A stretch of 64,000 bases of DNA from contig CAUGOD010000011.1 in NCBI GenBank assembly GCA_959601025.1, positions 1 to 64,000 of the forward strand. The letters run 5' to 3'. The notes below the pieces were generated by a model. It saw only the letters and a program-made list of their open reading frames with translations. It ran no database searches and was not told the DNA's origin. Both the position numbers and the translations under genes were made by a program. This document shows positions 18,755 through 29,500 of this stretch, piece by piece; position 1 is the first letter of the stretch; each line of letters starts with the position of its first letter. The DNA comes from an uncultured Oscillospiraceae bacterium. GTDB lineage: Bacteria > Bacillota > Clostridia > Oscillospirales > Acutalibacteraceae.

Positions 18755-21001
18755 TCAGGAAAGGGTCAGCTGTTCGCCGAAATCCTCGGCGGCGGGCAGC
18801 GCCCCGGCAGCCGGCAGGGTTTTGGTACGGTATCGGTTGGGTTTGGCCACCATGTCCTCGGCAAAGGGGACCGCGCCTGCCAGGGTATGCTTGCCTTTCA
18901 GGGTCATCACCTGCACGCCGATGGTGCTGCGGGTGCTCTTGGCCGAAATCGCCCCGGTATGCACCAGCAGCCGCCGTCCGGAGGTCGCCGTCAGCAGCAG
19001 CTCGATATCCTCCGGCAGGTGGTATACCGCCGTGAGCGGCGATTTGTCGGAATAGGCGCCGACCAGCTTGCGGCGGTTGGTCTTGGTCGCATAGGCGGAA
19101 AGCTCCACCTTGGCGGCCTTGCCGTTTTCAAACAGGAAGAGCATGTAGCCGCTGTAATCGGTGGTCACCACCATGTAAACCGCGCTCTCCCCTTCCTCAA
19201 AGCCGAGCTTTGCGGCTACATAATCCCCCAGCGCGCTGGCCTTGGTGTCGCCGAAGTCGGACGCCTTAGCCTTATAAACCGTCGCTTTATCGGTGAAGAA
19301 AAGAAGATCGCATCGGTTGGTGGTCTCCACCGTCTGGACGATCTCGTCTCCCTCCTTGAGCTTGTGCGCGCTGCTCATCCGCAGGGACTGGGGTGTAATT
19401 TTTTTGAAATATCCCTCCCGGGTGAAAAAGAGCGTACACGGATAATCCGGGATTTCCTCCTCGACGTCCGTTTCCGTCTCCTCGATATCGGAAGCGTACA
19501 GCAGCTCGCTCCGCCGGGGCTGTCCGTATTTCTTCGCCACCTCGGTCAGCTCGCCGATGATGATGTTCCGCACCTTGGCCGCGCTTTTCAGGATCGACTC
19601 CATCTCGTCGATCTCCTTTTCCAGACGGCTGATCTCCTCGGTGCGCTTGAGGATGTATTCCCGGTTCAGGTGGCGCAGTCGGATTTCCGCTACATACTCG
19701 GCCTGTATCTCGTCGATGCCGAAACCGATCATCAGGTTGGGGATGACCTCCCCCTCCTCCTCGGTGGCGCGGATAATCCGGATCGCTTCGTCGATATCCA
19801 GCAGAATCTTCGCCAGGCCTTTGAGCAGGTGGAGCTTTTCCTTCGCCCTGGTCAGGTCGTAATAGACCCGCCGGCGGACGGATTCGGTACGGAACGCCGT
19901 CCATTCCTCGAGGATTTCCCGCACTCCCATCACCTTCGGCACACCGGCGATCAGAATATTGAAGTTGCAGGCAAAGCTGTCCTCCAGCGGGGTAAGGGCA
20001 AACAGCCGGTTCATCAGCTTGTCGGGGTCCACGCCCCGCTTAAGGTCAATGGTGATTTTCAGGCCGTCCAGCCCGATTTCATTGCGGACGTCCGCAATCT
20101 CCCGGACTTTTCCGTTTTTGACCAGCTCGATCAGCTTAGCGATGATCGCCTCCACCGTCGTGGTGGACGGAATCTGAGTAACGTCAATGCAGTTGGCCGC
20201 CTTGTCATAGCTGTAGACCGAGCGTACCTTGATGCTCCCCCGGCCGGTCTGGTAGACCCTTTCGATTTCCTCCCGCCGGTAAACGATCCGTCCCCCGCCG
20301 GGAAAATCCGGCGCGAGTAGCGTAGAGGCAACGTCGTGCTCCGGGTCCTTCATCAGGGCAATGGCGGTCTCGCACACCTCGCGGAGATTGAAGGAGCAGA
20401 TGGCGCTGGCCATACCGACCGCGATGCCGAGGTTGTTGTTCACCAGAATCGAGGGAAAGCTCACCGGCAGAAGGGTGGGTTCCTTCATCGTGTTGTCGTA
20501 GTTGTCGACAAAATCCACGGTATCCTTGTCGATGTCCCGGAACAGCTCGCCCGCGATCGGCTCCAGCTTCGCCTCGGTATACCGGGAGGCCGCATACTCC
20601 ATATCGCTGGAATACGCCCGGCCGAAATTGCCCTTGGAGTCCACATAGGGGTGGAGCAACGCCTGATAGCCGCGAGACAGGCGGACCATCGTCTCATAAA
20701 TCGCCGCGTCGCCGTGGGGGTTCAGCTTCATCGTCTCCCCCACGATATTGGCGGATTTGGTGCGCGCGCCGGTCAGCAGCCCTTTTTTATACATCGTATA
20801 CAGCAGCTTCCGGTGGGACGGCTTAAAGCCGTCGATCTCCGGAATGGCGCGGGAAAGGATGACGCTCATCGCATAGGGCATGTAGTTGGTTTCCAGCGTT
20901 TCGACGATCCGCTGATCCTCCACCAGCCCCGCGCCGGCAATATGCGCATTTTCCGGCAGCTTGTCCACCTGCGCCACGGTTTTCTTGGTTTTCTTCGCCA
21001 T
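18755..21001 (-). CDS. parC: Type IIA topoisomerase subunit A, probably topoisomerase IV ParC
   Basis: This subunit cuts and rejoins DNA with ParE. The catalytic tyrosine is Tyr141 in AASRYTEAKL; the quinolone-determining loop is HGDAAIYE (96-103), with Ala where gyrases often have Ser. The coiled-coil tower follows. The C-terminal beta-propeller-like region (about 500-730) has weak repeats, and no GyrA box (QRRGGKG) is visible. This favours ParC, or the second clostridial topoisomerase clade, over GyrA. It is co-transcribed with the B subunit just upstream. Confidence 0.87.
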   Translation of the reverse strand: MAKKTKKTVAQVDKLPENAHIAGAGLVEDQRIVETLETNYMPYAMSVILSRAIPEIDGFKPSHRKLLYTMYKKGLLTGARTKSANIVGETMKLNPHGDAAIYETMVRLSRGYQALLHPYVDSKGNFGRAYSSDMEYAASRYTEAKLEPIAGELFRDIDKDTVDFVDNYDNTMKEPTLLPVSFPSILVNNNLGIAVGMASAICSFNLREVCETAIALMKDPEHDVASTLLAPDFPGGGRIVYRREEIERVYQTGRGSIKVRSVYSYDKAANCIDVTQIPSTTTVEAIIAKLIELVKNGKVREIADVRNEIGLDGLKITIDLKRGVDPDKLMNRLFALTPLEDSFACNFNILIAGVPKVMGVREILEEWTAFRTESVRRRVYYDLTRAKEKLHLLKGLAKILLDIDEAIRIIRATEEEGEVIPNLMIGFGIDEIQAEYVAEIRLRHLNREYILKRTEEISRLEKEIDEMESILKSAAKVRNIIIGELTEVAKKYGQPRRSELLYASDIEETETDVEEEIPDYPCTLFFTREGYFKKITPQSLRMSSAHKLKEGDEIVQTVETTNRCDLLFFTDKATVYKAKASDFGDTKASALGDYVAAKLGFEEGESAVYMVVTTDYSGYMLFLFENGKAAKVELSAYATKTNRRKLVGAYSDKSPLTAVYHLPEDIELLLTATSGRRLLVHTGAISAKSTRSTIGVQVMTLKGKHTLAGAVPFAEDMVAKPNRYRTKTLPAAGALPAAEDFGEQLTLS

Positions 21002-21053
21002 CGTTCATTCAGGCCTTTCCCGGTAATTTCAAAAGCGTTTCTGTCGTTCCGCC

Positions 21054-23036
21054 TTAACTGACGTCCACCATATCGAGATACAGGCTGCCCCGTTCCGCGA
21101 TAAAGTCTTTCCGCCCGCTCAGGTTGTCCCCCAGCAGGACATCGAACATCCGGGAGGTCGCCTCCGCCTCGTCCGGCATCACCTGAATCAAACGCCGGGT
21201 GGCCGGATTCATGGTGGTCAGGGACATCATGTCCGGGTCGTTCTCACCCAGTCCCTTGGAGCGCTGGAGGGTGTATTTCGCATTCCCCAGCTCCGCGACG
21301 ATTTCGGCTTTCTCTTTATCGCTGTAGGCGAAATAGGTGTCGGTTTTGGTGGTAATCTCATACAGAGGAGTTTCCGCGATAAAGACCTTCCCCCGCTCGA
21401 TCAGGGTCGGGGTAAGACGATAAAGCATGGTCAGAATCAGGGTTCGGATTTGGAAGCCGTCTACGTCCGCATCGGTACAGATAATAATCTTATTCCACCG
21501 CAGAAGTTCCATATCGAAGGTAGCGAGGTCCTTATTCGCTTTGCTCTTGACCTCCACCCCGCAGCCGAGCACCTTGAGCAGGTCGGTGATGATCTCATTC
21601 TTGAATATTTTATCGTATTCCGCCTTCAGGCAGTTCAGAATTTTGCCCCGCAGCGGGATGATTCCCTGGAAATCCGGGTTGCGGGCCTGGATACAGGCGC
21701 CCATAGCGGATTTCCCTTCCACGATGAAAAGCTCCCGTTCGGACACATCCTTACTGCGGCAGTCCACGAAGCTCTGCACCCGGGAGGTCAGGTCATTCCC
21801 CGACTGGAGGGTCTTTTTAAGATTGAGGCGGGTGGTTTCCGCCTTTTCGCGGGAACGCTTGTTGATCAGCACCTGCTCCGCGAGCTTTCCCGCCTCCAGC
21901 GCATTTTCGATAAAATACACCTCGAGGTTATGGCGCAGGAACTCGGTCATAGCCTCCTGGATAAAGCGGTTATTAATCGCTTTCTTGGTCTGGTTCTCAT
22001 AAGAAGTCTGGGTCGAGAAGGAGGAAGAGACCAGGATCAGGCAGTCGGCCACATCCTGAAAGCTGATCTTGCTTTCGTTTTTAAGATATTTTCCATTCTG
22101 CTTCAGATAGGCGTCGATCTGGGAAACAAAGGCGGAGCGCACCGCCTTTTCCGGGGAACCGCCGTGCTCCAGCCAGCTGGAATTGTGATAGTATTCCTGC
22201 AAAAAGCGTTTATTGGAAAAGCAGCAGGCGACGTTCAGCCTCACCTTGTATTCCGGCTTGTCCTCCCGGTCCCGGCCGCGGCGTTCCCCTGTCCAGAGCT
22301 GTACGCCGGTCAGGGCGTCTTCCCCCGCCAGTTCCCTCACATAATCCTCGATACCGTTCCGGTACAGGAACTCCTCCTCGTCAAAACTCCGCCCGTTCTG
22401 GCTGCGGAGGATAAAGAGCAGGTTCGGGTTGACGATCGCCTGCCGCTTGAGGATATCCCGATAATACTCGACCGGCACGTTGATGTCGGTGAACACCTCG
22501 AGGTCCGGCTTCCAGCGGATGACGGTGCCGGTATCCTTTCGGACATACGGTTCTTTCTTCAGCCCGCCGATGTTTTCGCCGTGCTCAAAATGCAGCGTAT
22601 ATTTGAACCCGTCCCGGCGGACCTCCACATCCATGTATTCGGAGGAATACTGGGTCGCGCAGGCGCCAAGGCCATTTAGACCGAGGGAAAATTCATAGCT
22701 CTCTCCCTCGTTGGTGTTGTATTTTCCTCCGGCGTACAGCTCGCAGAAAATCAGCTCCCAGTTATACCGTTCCTCCTTGGGGTTGTAGTCCACCGGCATC
22801 CCGCGGCCGAAGTCCTGCACCTCAATGGAACCGTCCTCGAACCGGGTGGTGACAATCTTATTGCCGTGTCCCTCCCGCGCCTCGTCAATCGAATTGGAGA
22901 GAATTTCAAACACCGCGTGTTCGCAGCCATCCAGACCGTCCGAGCCGAAAATAACCGCCGGCCGTTTCCGGACGCGGTCCGCCCCCTTCAGCGAGGTGAT
23001 GCTGTCGTTGCCATAGCTTTGCTTTCTCGGAGCCAT
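21054..23036 (-). CDS. parE: Type IIA topoisomerase subunit B, probably topoisomerase IV ParE
   Basis: ATPase subunit partner of the preceding A subunit. The GHKL motifs are EILSNSIDEA, DFGRGMPV and SLGLNGLGA. The Toprim domain carries EGKSAMG (440-446), where most GyrB/ParE have EGDSAGG, and the metal site DADVDG (522-527). KGLGENDPDMM is near the C-terminus. The ATG at 23036 is preceded by AAGGAAGGA, so the N-terminal extension to 23123 is dropped. The diverged Toprim motif suggests a distinct clostridial clade. Confidence 0.87.
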   Translation of the reverse strand: MAPRKQSYGNDSITSLKGADRVRKRPAVIFGSDGLDGCEHAVFEILSNSIDEAREGHGNKIVTTRFEDGSIEVQDFGRGMPVDYNPKEERYNWELIFCELYAGGKYNTNEGESYEFSLGLNGLGACATQYSSEYMDVEVRRDGFKYTLHFEHGENIGGLKKEPYVRKDTGTVIRWKPDLEVFTDINVPVEYYRDILKRQAIVNPNLLFILRSQNGRSFDEEEFLYRNGIEDYVRELAGEDALTGVQLWTGERRGRDREDKPEYKVRLNVACCFSNKRFLQEYYHNSSWLEHGGSPEKAVRSAFVSQIDAYLKQNGKYLKNESKISFQDVADCLILVSSSFSTQTSYENQTKKAINNRFIQEAMTEFLRHNLEVYFIENALEAGKLAEQVLINKRSREKAETTRLNLKKTLQSGNDLTSRVQSFVDCRSKDVSERELFIVEGKSAMGACIQARNPDFQGIIPLRGKILNCLKAEYDKIFKNEIITDLLKVLGCGVEVKSKANKDLATFDMELLRWNKIIICTDADVDGFQIRTLILTMLYRLTPTLIERGKVFIAETPLYEITTKTDTYFAYSDKEKAEIVAELGNAKYTLQRSKGLGENDPDMMSLTTMNPATRRLIQVMPDEAEATSRMFDVLLGDNLSGRKDFIAERGSLYLDMVDVS

Positions 23037-23144
23037 TCGCTTGTTCCTTCCTTTTATTTCTGCTTTATTTCTGTAAATCCGCGCGGGAAATGTTTTTAAC
23101 GGTATTACGATATTCTCGAGCACTATTCCTTAACACATTGTATT

Positions 23145-23174
23145 ATATTACCGTATTTTCAGCCGATATGTCAA
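23145..23174 (-). promoter_or_regulatory. Promoter of parE-parC
   Basis: Leftward TTGACA (23169-23174), 18-bp spacer, TAATAT (23145-23150), roughly 110 bp upstream of parE. Confidence 0.7.
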
Positions 23175-23230
23175 GCGGGCCGTTGTTTCTGTTTGTTTTC
23201 TGGAGAAAAGATGAAAAGAGAAAAAACGCC

Positions 23231-23259
23231 TTGACAAAAAAAACGTTTCGCCCTATCGT
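23231..23259 (+). promoter_or_regulatory. Promoter of the Xer-type recombinase gene
   Basis: TTGACA (23231-23236), 17-bp spacer, TATCGT (23254-23259), 48 bp before the ATG. It is divergent from the parE promoter. Confidence 0.7.
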
Positions 23260-23306
23260 TGAAAAGGAAGTTTCGATAAACAGCTTTGCAAAGGAGGTCG
23301 CGCCGG

Positions 23307-24353
23307 ATGCGGCAGGAATACAGCGAAGATTGCTTCCCTATCCTGCGGGATTTTCTCGGGTACATGGAGGTCGTCAAGGGCCGGTCGGCCGGCACGGTGG
23401 AAAATTACTTTGCCGACCTGCGGGTGTTTTTCCGCTATATCAAGCAGCTGAGAGGACTGGCGCCGGCGACCATGCCGGAGGAGGAAATTCCGATCAGCGA
23501 CGTCGATATCGACTTGATCCGTTCCATCACCCTGCAGGATATCTACGAATACATGAGCTATGCCAAAAACGAGCGGCAAAACCATGATAAGGCGCTGGCG
23601 CGGAAAGCCTGCTCCCTGCGGGTATTTTTCCGCCATCTGACGAATTATACCCATCAGCTCGACTATAATCCGGTCCAGAACCTGGACACGCCGAAAGTCC
23701 GGAAAGCTCTGCCGAAATACCTGACGCTGGAACAAAGTATTGCCCTGCTCCAAAGCGTGAACGGGGAGTTTGCCCAACGGGATTACTGTATGCTGACCCT
23801 CCTGCTTAACTGCGGACTCCGCCGCGCGGAGCTGGCGGGGCTGAACGTGACCGACATCCGCAGCGACAACACCCTGCGGGTGCTCGGCAAGGGGAACAAG
23901 GAGCGGGTGGTCTATCTGAACGACGCCTGTCAGGACGCGATCCGGCAATATCTGCCCACCCGTCCGGTGGACGGCGTAGAGAAAAAGGACCGCAACGCCC
24001 TGTTCTACAGCCGCCTGAAAAAACGGATCAGCGTCGACGGCGTGCATTATGTCGTGAAGGGATACCTCTCCCGGCTGGAGGGACTGGAGGGCTATTCCAC
24101 CCACAAGCTACGCCACACCGCCGCCACCCTGATGTACCAGCACGGCGGAGTGGATATCCGGGTACTCAAGGATGTCCTCGGCCACGAAAACCTCGGCACC
24201 ACCGAAATTTACACCCACCTGTCCAGCGAGCAGGTGAAAAACGCGGCGGAGGCCAATCCGCTGGCGCATATCAAACCGCGAAAGAAGAAAGTTTCGCTCT
24301 CTTCCGGCGATGGGACGCCGGAAGAAGAGAAAAAGAATCAGGCGGACAAATAA
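23307..24353 (+). CDS. xerD: XerC/XerD-type tyrosine recombinase
   Basis: Site-specific recombinase of the Xer group, probably acting on chromosome dimers at dif. The N-terminal SAM-like domain spans about 1-125. The catalytic set is complete: Arg in NCGLRRAELAGL, Lys in GKGNKERVVYL, HKLRHTAATLM (His-x-x-Arg), LGHENLGTTEIYTHLS (His and nucleophile Tyr). The ATG at 23307 follows AAGGAGGT by eight bases. At 348 residues with a Lys-rich tail it is slightly longer than classical XerC/D (about 300). It sits alone on the + strand next to topoisomerase genes, not in a mobile context, which fits a housekeeping role. Confidence 0.85.
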   Translation: MRQEYSEDCFPILRDFLGYMEVVKGRSAGTVENYFADLRVFFRYIKQLRGLAPATMPEEEIPISDVDIDLIRSITLQDIYEYMSYAKNERQNHDKALARKACSLRVFFRHLTNYTHQLDYNPVQNLDTPKVRKALPKYLTLEQSIALLQSVNGEFAQRDYCMLTLLLNCGLRRAELAGLNVTDIRSDNTLRVLGKGNKERVVYLNDACQDAIRQYLPTRPVDGVEKKDRNALFYSRLKKRISVDGVHYVVKGYLSRLEGLEGYSTHKLRHTAATLMYQHGGVDIRVLKDVLGHENLGTTEIYTHLSSEQVKNAAEANPLAHIKPRKKKVSLSSGDGTPEEEKKNQADK

Positions 24354-24370
24354 CCCTTCGCTGCAGAGCA

Positions 24371-24412
24371 AAAACGCCTGCGGACCGCGAAAAGCGGACC
24401 GCAGGCGTTTTT
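24371..24412 (+). terminator. Terminator of the Xer recombinase gene
   Basis: Stem ACGCCTGCGG/CCGCAGGCGT with a further inner stem, then a T run, starting 18 bp after the stop. Confidence 0.85.
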
Positions 24413-24505
24413 GAATTCGGAAGGCACTGGTAATTGTTTGATAGTGAAAACTCACATCGTTATACCGCTCTAAAATTTTTTCTCTTCAATCTCTTCAATA
24501 GGTGT

Positions 24506-26389
24506 TTATCTTTTCTTATTTGCTCTGTATTCTCCAGGCGACACGCCCTCCCGCGTGGAAAATGTATGAAAGAAATGGGCGCTGTCGTAAAAGCCGACCC
24601 GCGCCGCGATCTCGTATAGACTGAGATTCGTCCCTGACAGCAGCGCCTTTGCTTTCTCGACTCGATAACCGATCAGATAAGCCCGCAATGTTTGACCGGT
24701 TTCCTCTCGAAACAACCGAGAAAGATAGGCGGCCGTTACATGTACGTTTTCAGCAATCTCCCGGGCACTGATCTTCTCGCCATAATGAAGCGCGATATAT
24801 TCCTGAGCTAGTCGGCAGTAATCTCCGCCCGTCTTACGGGAATTGGCCTTTCGGAAGGGAATTAGAAACTTCTGCCACACGTCAGCTCTGACTACATGTA
24901 CATAAAAGCAGACGCAGGTGTTGTTTTTCATATCCCAGAAAGCAAGTTCCAGAGAAACCGGTCGGTCAACCTTTACAGCAAAACGGATGCAGGCTGTACT
25001 CAGAAAGTTACGCAGCTCCACCCGTCCTTCGCTTTTAATCCAACAATCAGGAGGAGCTTCATTCTGCATACAGAGACGCACGGTTTCACCAAATTTTCTT
25101 AGCCGCTCTCCTCTCTCTGCGACGGAGGAAGGCAGGCTTCCGTTTTTCCTGCCAACTCGGGCTGCGGGAAATGTGCCGATAATCCGAAAGGGATAAGAAG
25201 ACGACGCCCGACTGCTTAATATCTGAATATCGCTGAATTCCATCCGGTTCGGCCATTCTGTCTTTTCCGCCGGCCGCAGACACACGGCGTCAGTCTCTGT
25301 GATTACCGAGTTGCTGGCCGGATCAGACAACCGGAATAATGCAAGCAGTATTTCGTTGACAGAAAACTTTATTGCGTTATTATAACCTGCTGTATGCTCA
25401 CGAATCTCCGTCTCAATTTCCCGGACGAAAAACGGTATTTTCCCATGACCTTCCGTATGTATCAGCCGCGGCAGGAGAATATCCAGCTCTTCAATCGGCG
25501 GACTGACAGGAAAGCTTGTCTCATTATACAGGTAACTGCGGTCGGCATAGACGGGAACGGTGTGATAATTTTTAGCCCAGATATTTTCCCCCTCCGATTT
25601 CCAAAAGCCGGTGACCGATTGAATGCCATCCAGCGACTGAAGCATTTCCTTTCGGACGCCTCTTTTCCCGATAGAAAATCGGATATTGGAAAAGCATGCA
25701 TGAGAAATATAGGAATTAATGCCAAGGTAGCCGCCGCGAAATTCCGGTACAGAAAGCGTTCCCACCGACTCCCCGTTGGCGTAATAGGACAAGGTACCGT
25801 TTGAATCCAGCACGACTTTTAGATGATTGGTTTGCCCTAATCGGCATTGTTCAGACGACAGGGAAATCTGAACAGCGCCGTACTCTCCGAAGATATGCGC
25901 CAGCTTTGATTCAATATCATAGGAGGCGCAACTCCAGTTCTTCGCACTGCCGAAACCGAATACCAGTCCGACAGCTACTCCTCTTTCGATCGTCACATCT
26001 GTTTCCAGTTCAAAGGGAGTATTCGGAGGAACATACCATTTGCTGACGGCCAAACTGTTCTGCGAGTAATAATCCGCCCATACGCCGAAATATCGAAATT
26101 CAAACAGGAGATATGCCGCACCCTTCTGCGGTGTCAAAACAAGCAGCCTGCCGGCAGGGCAAAAGCACACGTCCGCTTTTTTTGCTGTAAAAGCAAAGCA
26201 TTCCTCCGTGCCGTCTTCCATGATCTCACAGCGTATTTCCCCTTTTAAAACATAGAGCAGCTTATGATGCTCGCTTTCCCGCCTTGCCGGCAGGCTGTCG
26301 CTTTCCGTACAATATTCACTATTTGACATGCTGAGAATCAGATGAGAGAAATTTTGCAAATTAGAGGGGGTCAGCAGAACTTTTGACAT
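24506..26389 (-). CDS. AraC-family regulator with an embedded fructanase-type carbohydrate-binding-like module
   Basis: The 627-residue regulator has a cupin-like N-terminal half (HHKLLYVLKGEIRCEIM ... FCPAGRLLVL, about 40-100). An insert follows at about 103-241, then a linker domain and a C-terminal AraC double helix-turn-helix (about 525-625; AREIAENVHVTAAYLSRLF and LYEIAARVGFYDSAHFFHTF). The insert (WSCASYDIESKLAHIFGEYG, GGYLGINSYISHACFSNIRF) clearly resembles the three N-terminal repeats of the divergent GH32 enzyme, above all repeat 3 (WSAASYDISARLAHVFGLYG). No signal peptide is present, so the module is cytoplasmic. It may sense imported fructo-oligosaccharide. GGAGGG nine bases before the ATG at 26389 fixes the start. 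It probably controls the divergent enzyme gene. Confidence 0.88.
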   Translation of the reverse strand: MSKVLLTPSNLQNFSHLILSMSNSEYCTESDSLPARRESEHHKLLYVLKGEIRCEIMEDGTEECFAFTAKKADVCFCPAGRLLVLTPQKGAAYLLFEFRYFGVWADYYSQNSLAVSKWYVPPNTPFELETDVTIERGVAVGLVFGFGSAKNWSCASYDIESKLAHIFGEYGAVQISLSSEQCRLGQTNHLKVVLDSNGTLSYYANGESVGTLSVPEFRGGYLGINSYISHACFSNIRFSIGKRGVRKEMLQSLDGIQSVTGFWKSEGENIWAKNYHTVPVYADRSYLYNETSFPVSPPIEELDILLPRLIHTEGHGKIPFFVREIETEIREHTAGYNNAIKFSVNEILLALFRLSDPASNSVITETDAVCLRPAEKTEWPNRMEFSDIQILSSRASSSYPFRIIGTFPAARVGRKNGSLPSSVAERGERLRKFGETVRLCMQNEAPPDCWIKSEGRVELRNFLSTACIRFAVKVDRPVSLELAFWDMKNNTCVCFYVHVVRADVWQKFLIPFRKANSRKTGGDYCRLAQEYIALHYGEKISAREIAENVHVTAAYLSRLFREETGQTLRAYLIGYRVEKAKALLSGTNLSLYEIAARVGFYDSAHFFHTFSTREGVSPGEYRANKKR

Positions 26390-26417
26390 AAAGGCATCCC
26401 TCCCTTCCCCTAAAAAC

Positions 26418-26446
26418 ATATTATCGGGCTTTTACTGCCTTGTCAA
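26418..26446 (-). promoter_or_regulatory. Promoter of the AraC-family regulator
   Basis: Leftward TTGACA (26441-26446), exactly 17 bp, TAATAT (26418-26423), 29 bp before the ATG. The opposite strand toward the GH32 gene shows TTTACA at 26515 and TATCAT at 26544, but 23 bp apart, so that promoter probably needs an activator. Confidence 0.8.
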
Positions 26447-26593
26447 TTTTCTTTTGAATATTTTCAAAAACCAAGAAAATTTACCTCATATTTTACAATA
26501 CATCCTCCTCAATATTTACAATGCTCATCCTTTTCTCTCATGCTATCATGAATCTACCGGTCACAAGAAAGAAGAAGGAAAGGAAGGAATCTT

Positions 26594-29500
26594 ATGAATC
26601 ATTCAACCCACATCAAAAAAGTGGGAGCGGTCGGTCTGATCTGCTGTTTCCTGGCAAGTCTGACTCCTGGGTTCATCGCTTCGGGCAGCAGTACGGTTAC
26701 CGACAAAATCACGGCAGTATCCGTCCTGTCCGGCGATTGGAGCTCAACCTCCTGTTATGCCAAAAACCGCGGAATGGACAACTGCCTGGCGATCAGCAAT
26801 ATCCGCATCCCGGCCTCTACTCCATTTACTTATGAGGCGGACATCAGCGTTGAAAGCGGATCGGCCGGCGCGCTTGCATTCGGTATTGCTGACGACGGCT
26901 CCAGCTACAGCTGCCTCAACGTGGACAAAAGCGCCAACCTGTCAGTGGTATTCGGGCAATATGGCTCTTTTGAAAAACCCCTGTCGGAAGCTCAGCGGGG
27001 ACAGACCACCTGCCATCTAAAGCTGGTGCTGGATTCCTCCATGAAGCTGTCCTATTCTGTAGACGGCGAAGAGGTCGGCTCCATTCAGACGGAAAGCGGT
27101 GTTGCCGGATATCTGGGGCTGAATACCTATTATGCGAACGCTCTTTTTGAAAACGTCGTTTATGCGTTGGATGGCGAGTCAAAACCGGTTACCGGACTTT
27201 CTGGTCACACAGGAAGCTGGTCGAACGCCTTCACGGGAAATAATCGCTCTTCAGAAAATTGCATAGCGATGAGCGCGGTCTCCATCCCCGCCGATACGTC
27301 CTTCACCTATGAAGCAGACGTACATATTTCCGATGGTCTGGCGGCTTCCCTGGTGTTCGGTACGGGAAGCGACGGCAGCGGTCTCAGCGCCGCTTGCGTG
27401 GATCGGGGAAGCAACCTGGCGCATGTATTCGGGCAGTACGGCTCCTTCAACCAACCTCTTGCCAGCGGGCAGGAGTCGCAATTCTCCTATCACATGAAGG
27501 TGGAATATGCGGACGGAACGCTCCGCTATTATCTGGATGGCAGCCTGGTCGGTTCTCTGGATAACGTTTCCATCCGGGAAGGATTACTCGGTCTGTGTAC
27601 CTACCTGGCCAAGGCAACATTTTACAATATACAATATTCCACCGAAACGGACGAACCGGAAGAACCGCCGACAAAACCAGACCTCCCGGAGGAGGGACTT
27701 GCTCCGGTCACCGGCTGGAGCGCCGTTTCCGGTGTCTGGAACGAAGCCGACGGGGTTATACAGGCTGAAAACCGCAACATGGAAAACTGTATTTTCCGCA
27801 GCGGCGTTCATATTCCTGCCAACACCGCATTCCTGTATGAGGCAGACGTCACTGTGCAGGACGGTTGCGCCGGAGCGCTGGTTTTTGGGTATCAAAACGA
27901 AGGGAGCTGGAGCGCGGCCTCCTACGATATCTCTGCCCGGCTGGCGCATGTGTTCGGCCTCTACGGCTCCTTTAACAAAGAACTCACTACGCAGCAGCTC
28001 TCCGTCTCCACCCATCGTCTGAAGCTGTATCTGGATACCACAATGAAGCTCTCCTATTATGTGGACGATAGGCTGGTCGGCGCAACCCAGCTATCCTCGT
28101 TCGATGGCGGATACCTCGGACTGAACACCTACCTTGCAAACGTCACATTTTCCAATGTCCAATATACCATTCTGGAAGCGCCGAAGCTCACTGGGCTCTC
28201 CTTTACCGAGGGCGCTTTCTATGAAAAATTCGAGCCCGGACGCCTATCCTATACGGCAAAAGTGGACACATCCGTTTCCGCGATTTCTCTGACTGCTGGG
28301 ACGGAAAGCGGGACAACCCTCGAAATTAACGGTTTCCCGGCTGAAAACGGCGTACCCTTTTCCGTTCCTCTGGAAAAAGGAGAAAACACGATCTCCGTCA
28401 AACTCACCGACCGGAATGGGGTGACCAATACCGTGACGATTACCATTATCCAAGTCGACCGCACACAGCAGTATACCGACACCTATCGGCCACAGCTTCA
28501 TTATACAGCGGAAGCCAACTGGATTAACGACCCGAACGGTCTGGTTTATGACGCTTCCACCGGTCTGTATCATCTGTATTACCAATATTCCCACAGCGTC
28601 AACGCTGGTGTACGCACCTCTTGGGGGCACGCTACATCCACCGATCTGATGCATTGGACCGAGATGCCCGTCGCTATTTTGCCGGACAGCCTTGGCCTGA
28701 TCTGGTCTGGCTCCTGCGTCATTGACCGGAACAATACCTCCGGGCTTTTCGACGACAGCACCGCTCCAGATTCCCGTATCGTGGCGCTGTATTCCTACGA
28801 CCGGCAATACCAGGCGCTCGCCTACTCCACCGACGGCGGCGTAAGCTTTATCAAATACGAAGGAAATCCCGTCATTCCCAATCCTGATCGTCAGTACGGC
28901 GTTGATTTTCGTGATCCGAAGGTGGTATGGATCGAAGATACCGTATACGAAAACGGTGGAATCTGGCTAATGATCGTCGGCTGCGCCCCCTACCGCCTGT
29001 TTACTTCGCCAGATCTGATTCACTGGACTTATAACAGCGACATTCAGCCGAAGGATGGTTCAAAGTTTGGCGGAGAATGCCCGGATCTATTTCCTCTGGC
29101 GGTGGACGGCAATGAGAACAACATCAAATGGGTCATGTGCGCCGGCGGACTAAAATACATCATTGGCGATTTAATCAGGGAAGATGGCGTGTTCCGCTTT
29201 GTCGCTCAAAGCGATATCCTTCAGCCGCTCAATGGAAACATGGGAACGGTCTATGCCTCGCAGACCTTCTATAACGCTCCTCAGGGGCGGCGCATTATGG
29301 TCAGCTGGTTGCGGGATACCCATAATCCCAACTACGAAGACAAAAAGTGGACCGGTGCACAGTCCATTCCCTATGAGCTGAAGCTCGTCACGGTAAATGG
29401 CCAGATTCAGCTGACGACCGCCCCGGTTTCCGAACTGGATAATCTGCGTAGTGAGACACCGGTTTTTGAACTATCCGATTTTCTGATTAACCCGGACAGT

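Noticed and set aside
26515..26549. TTTACA...TATCAT as a constitutive promoter for the GH32 gene
   Set aside because: The 23-bp spacing is too long for sigma-A without an activator, so it is not listed as a promoter.
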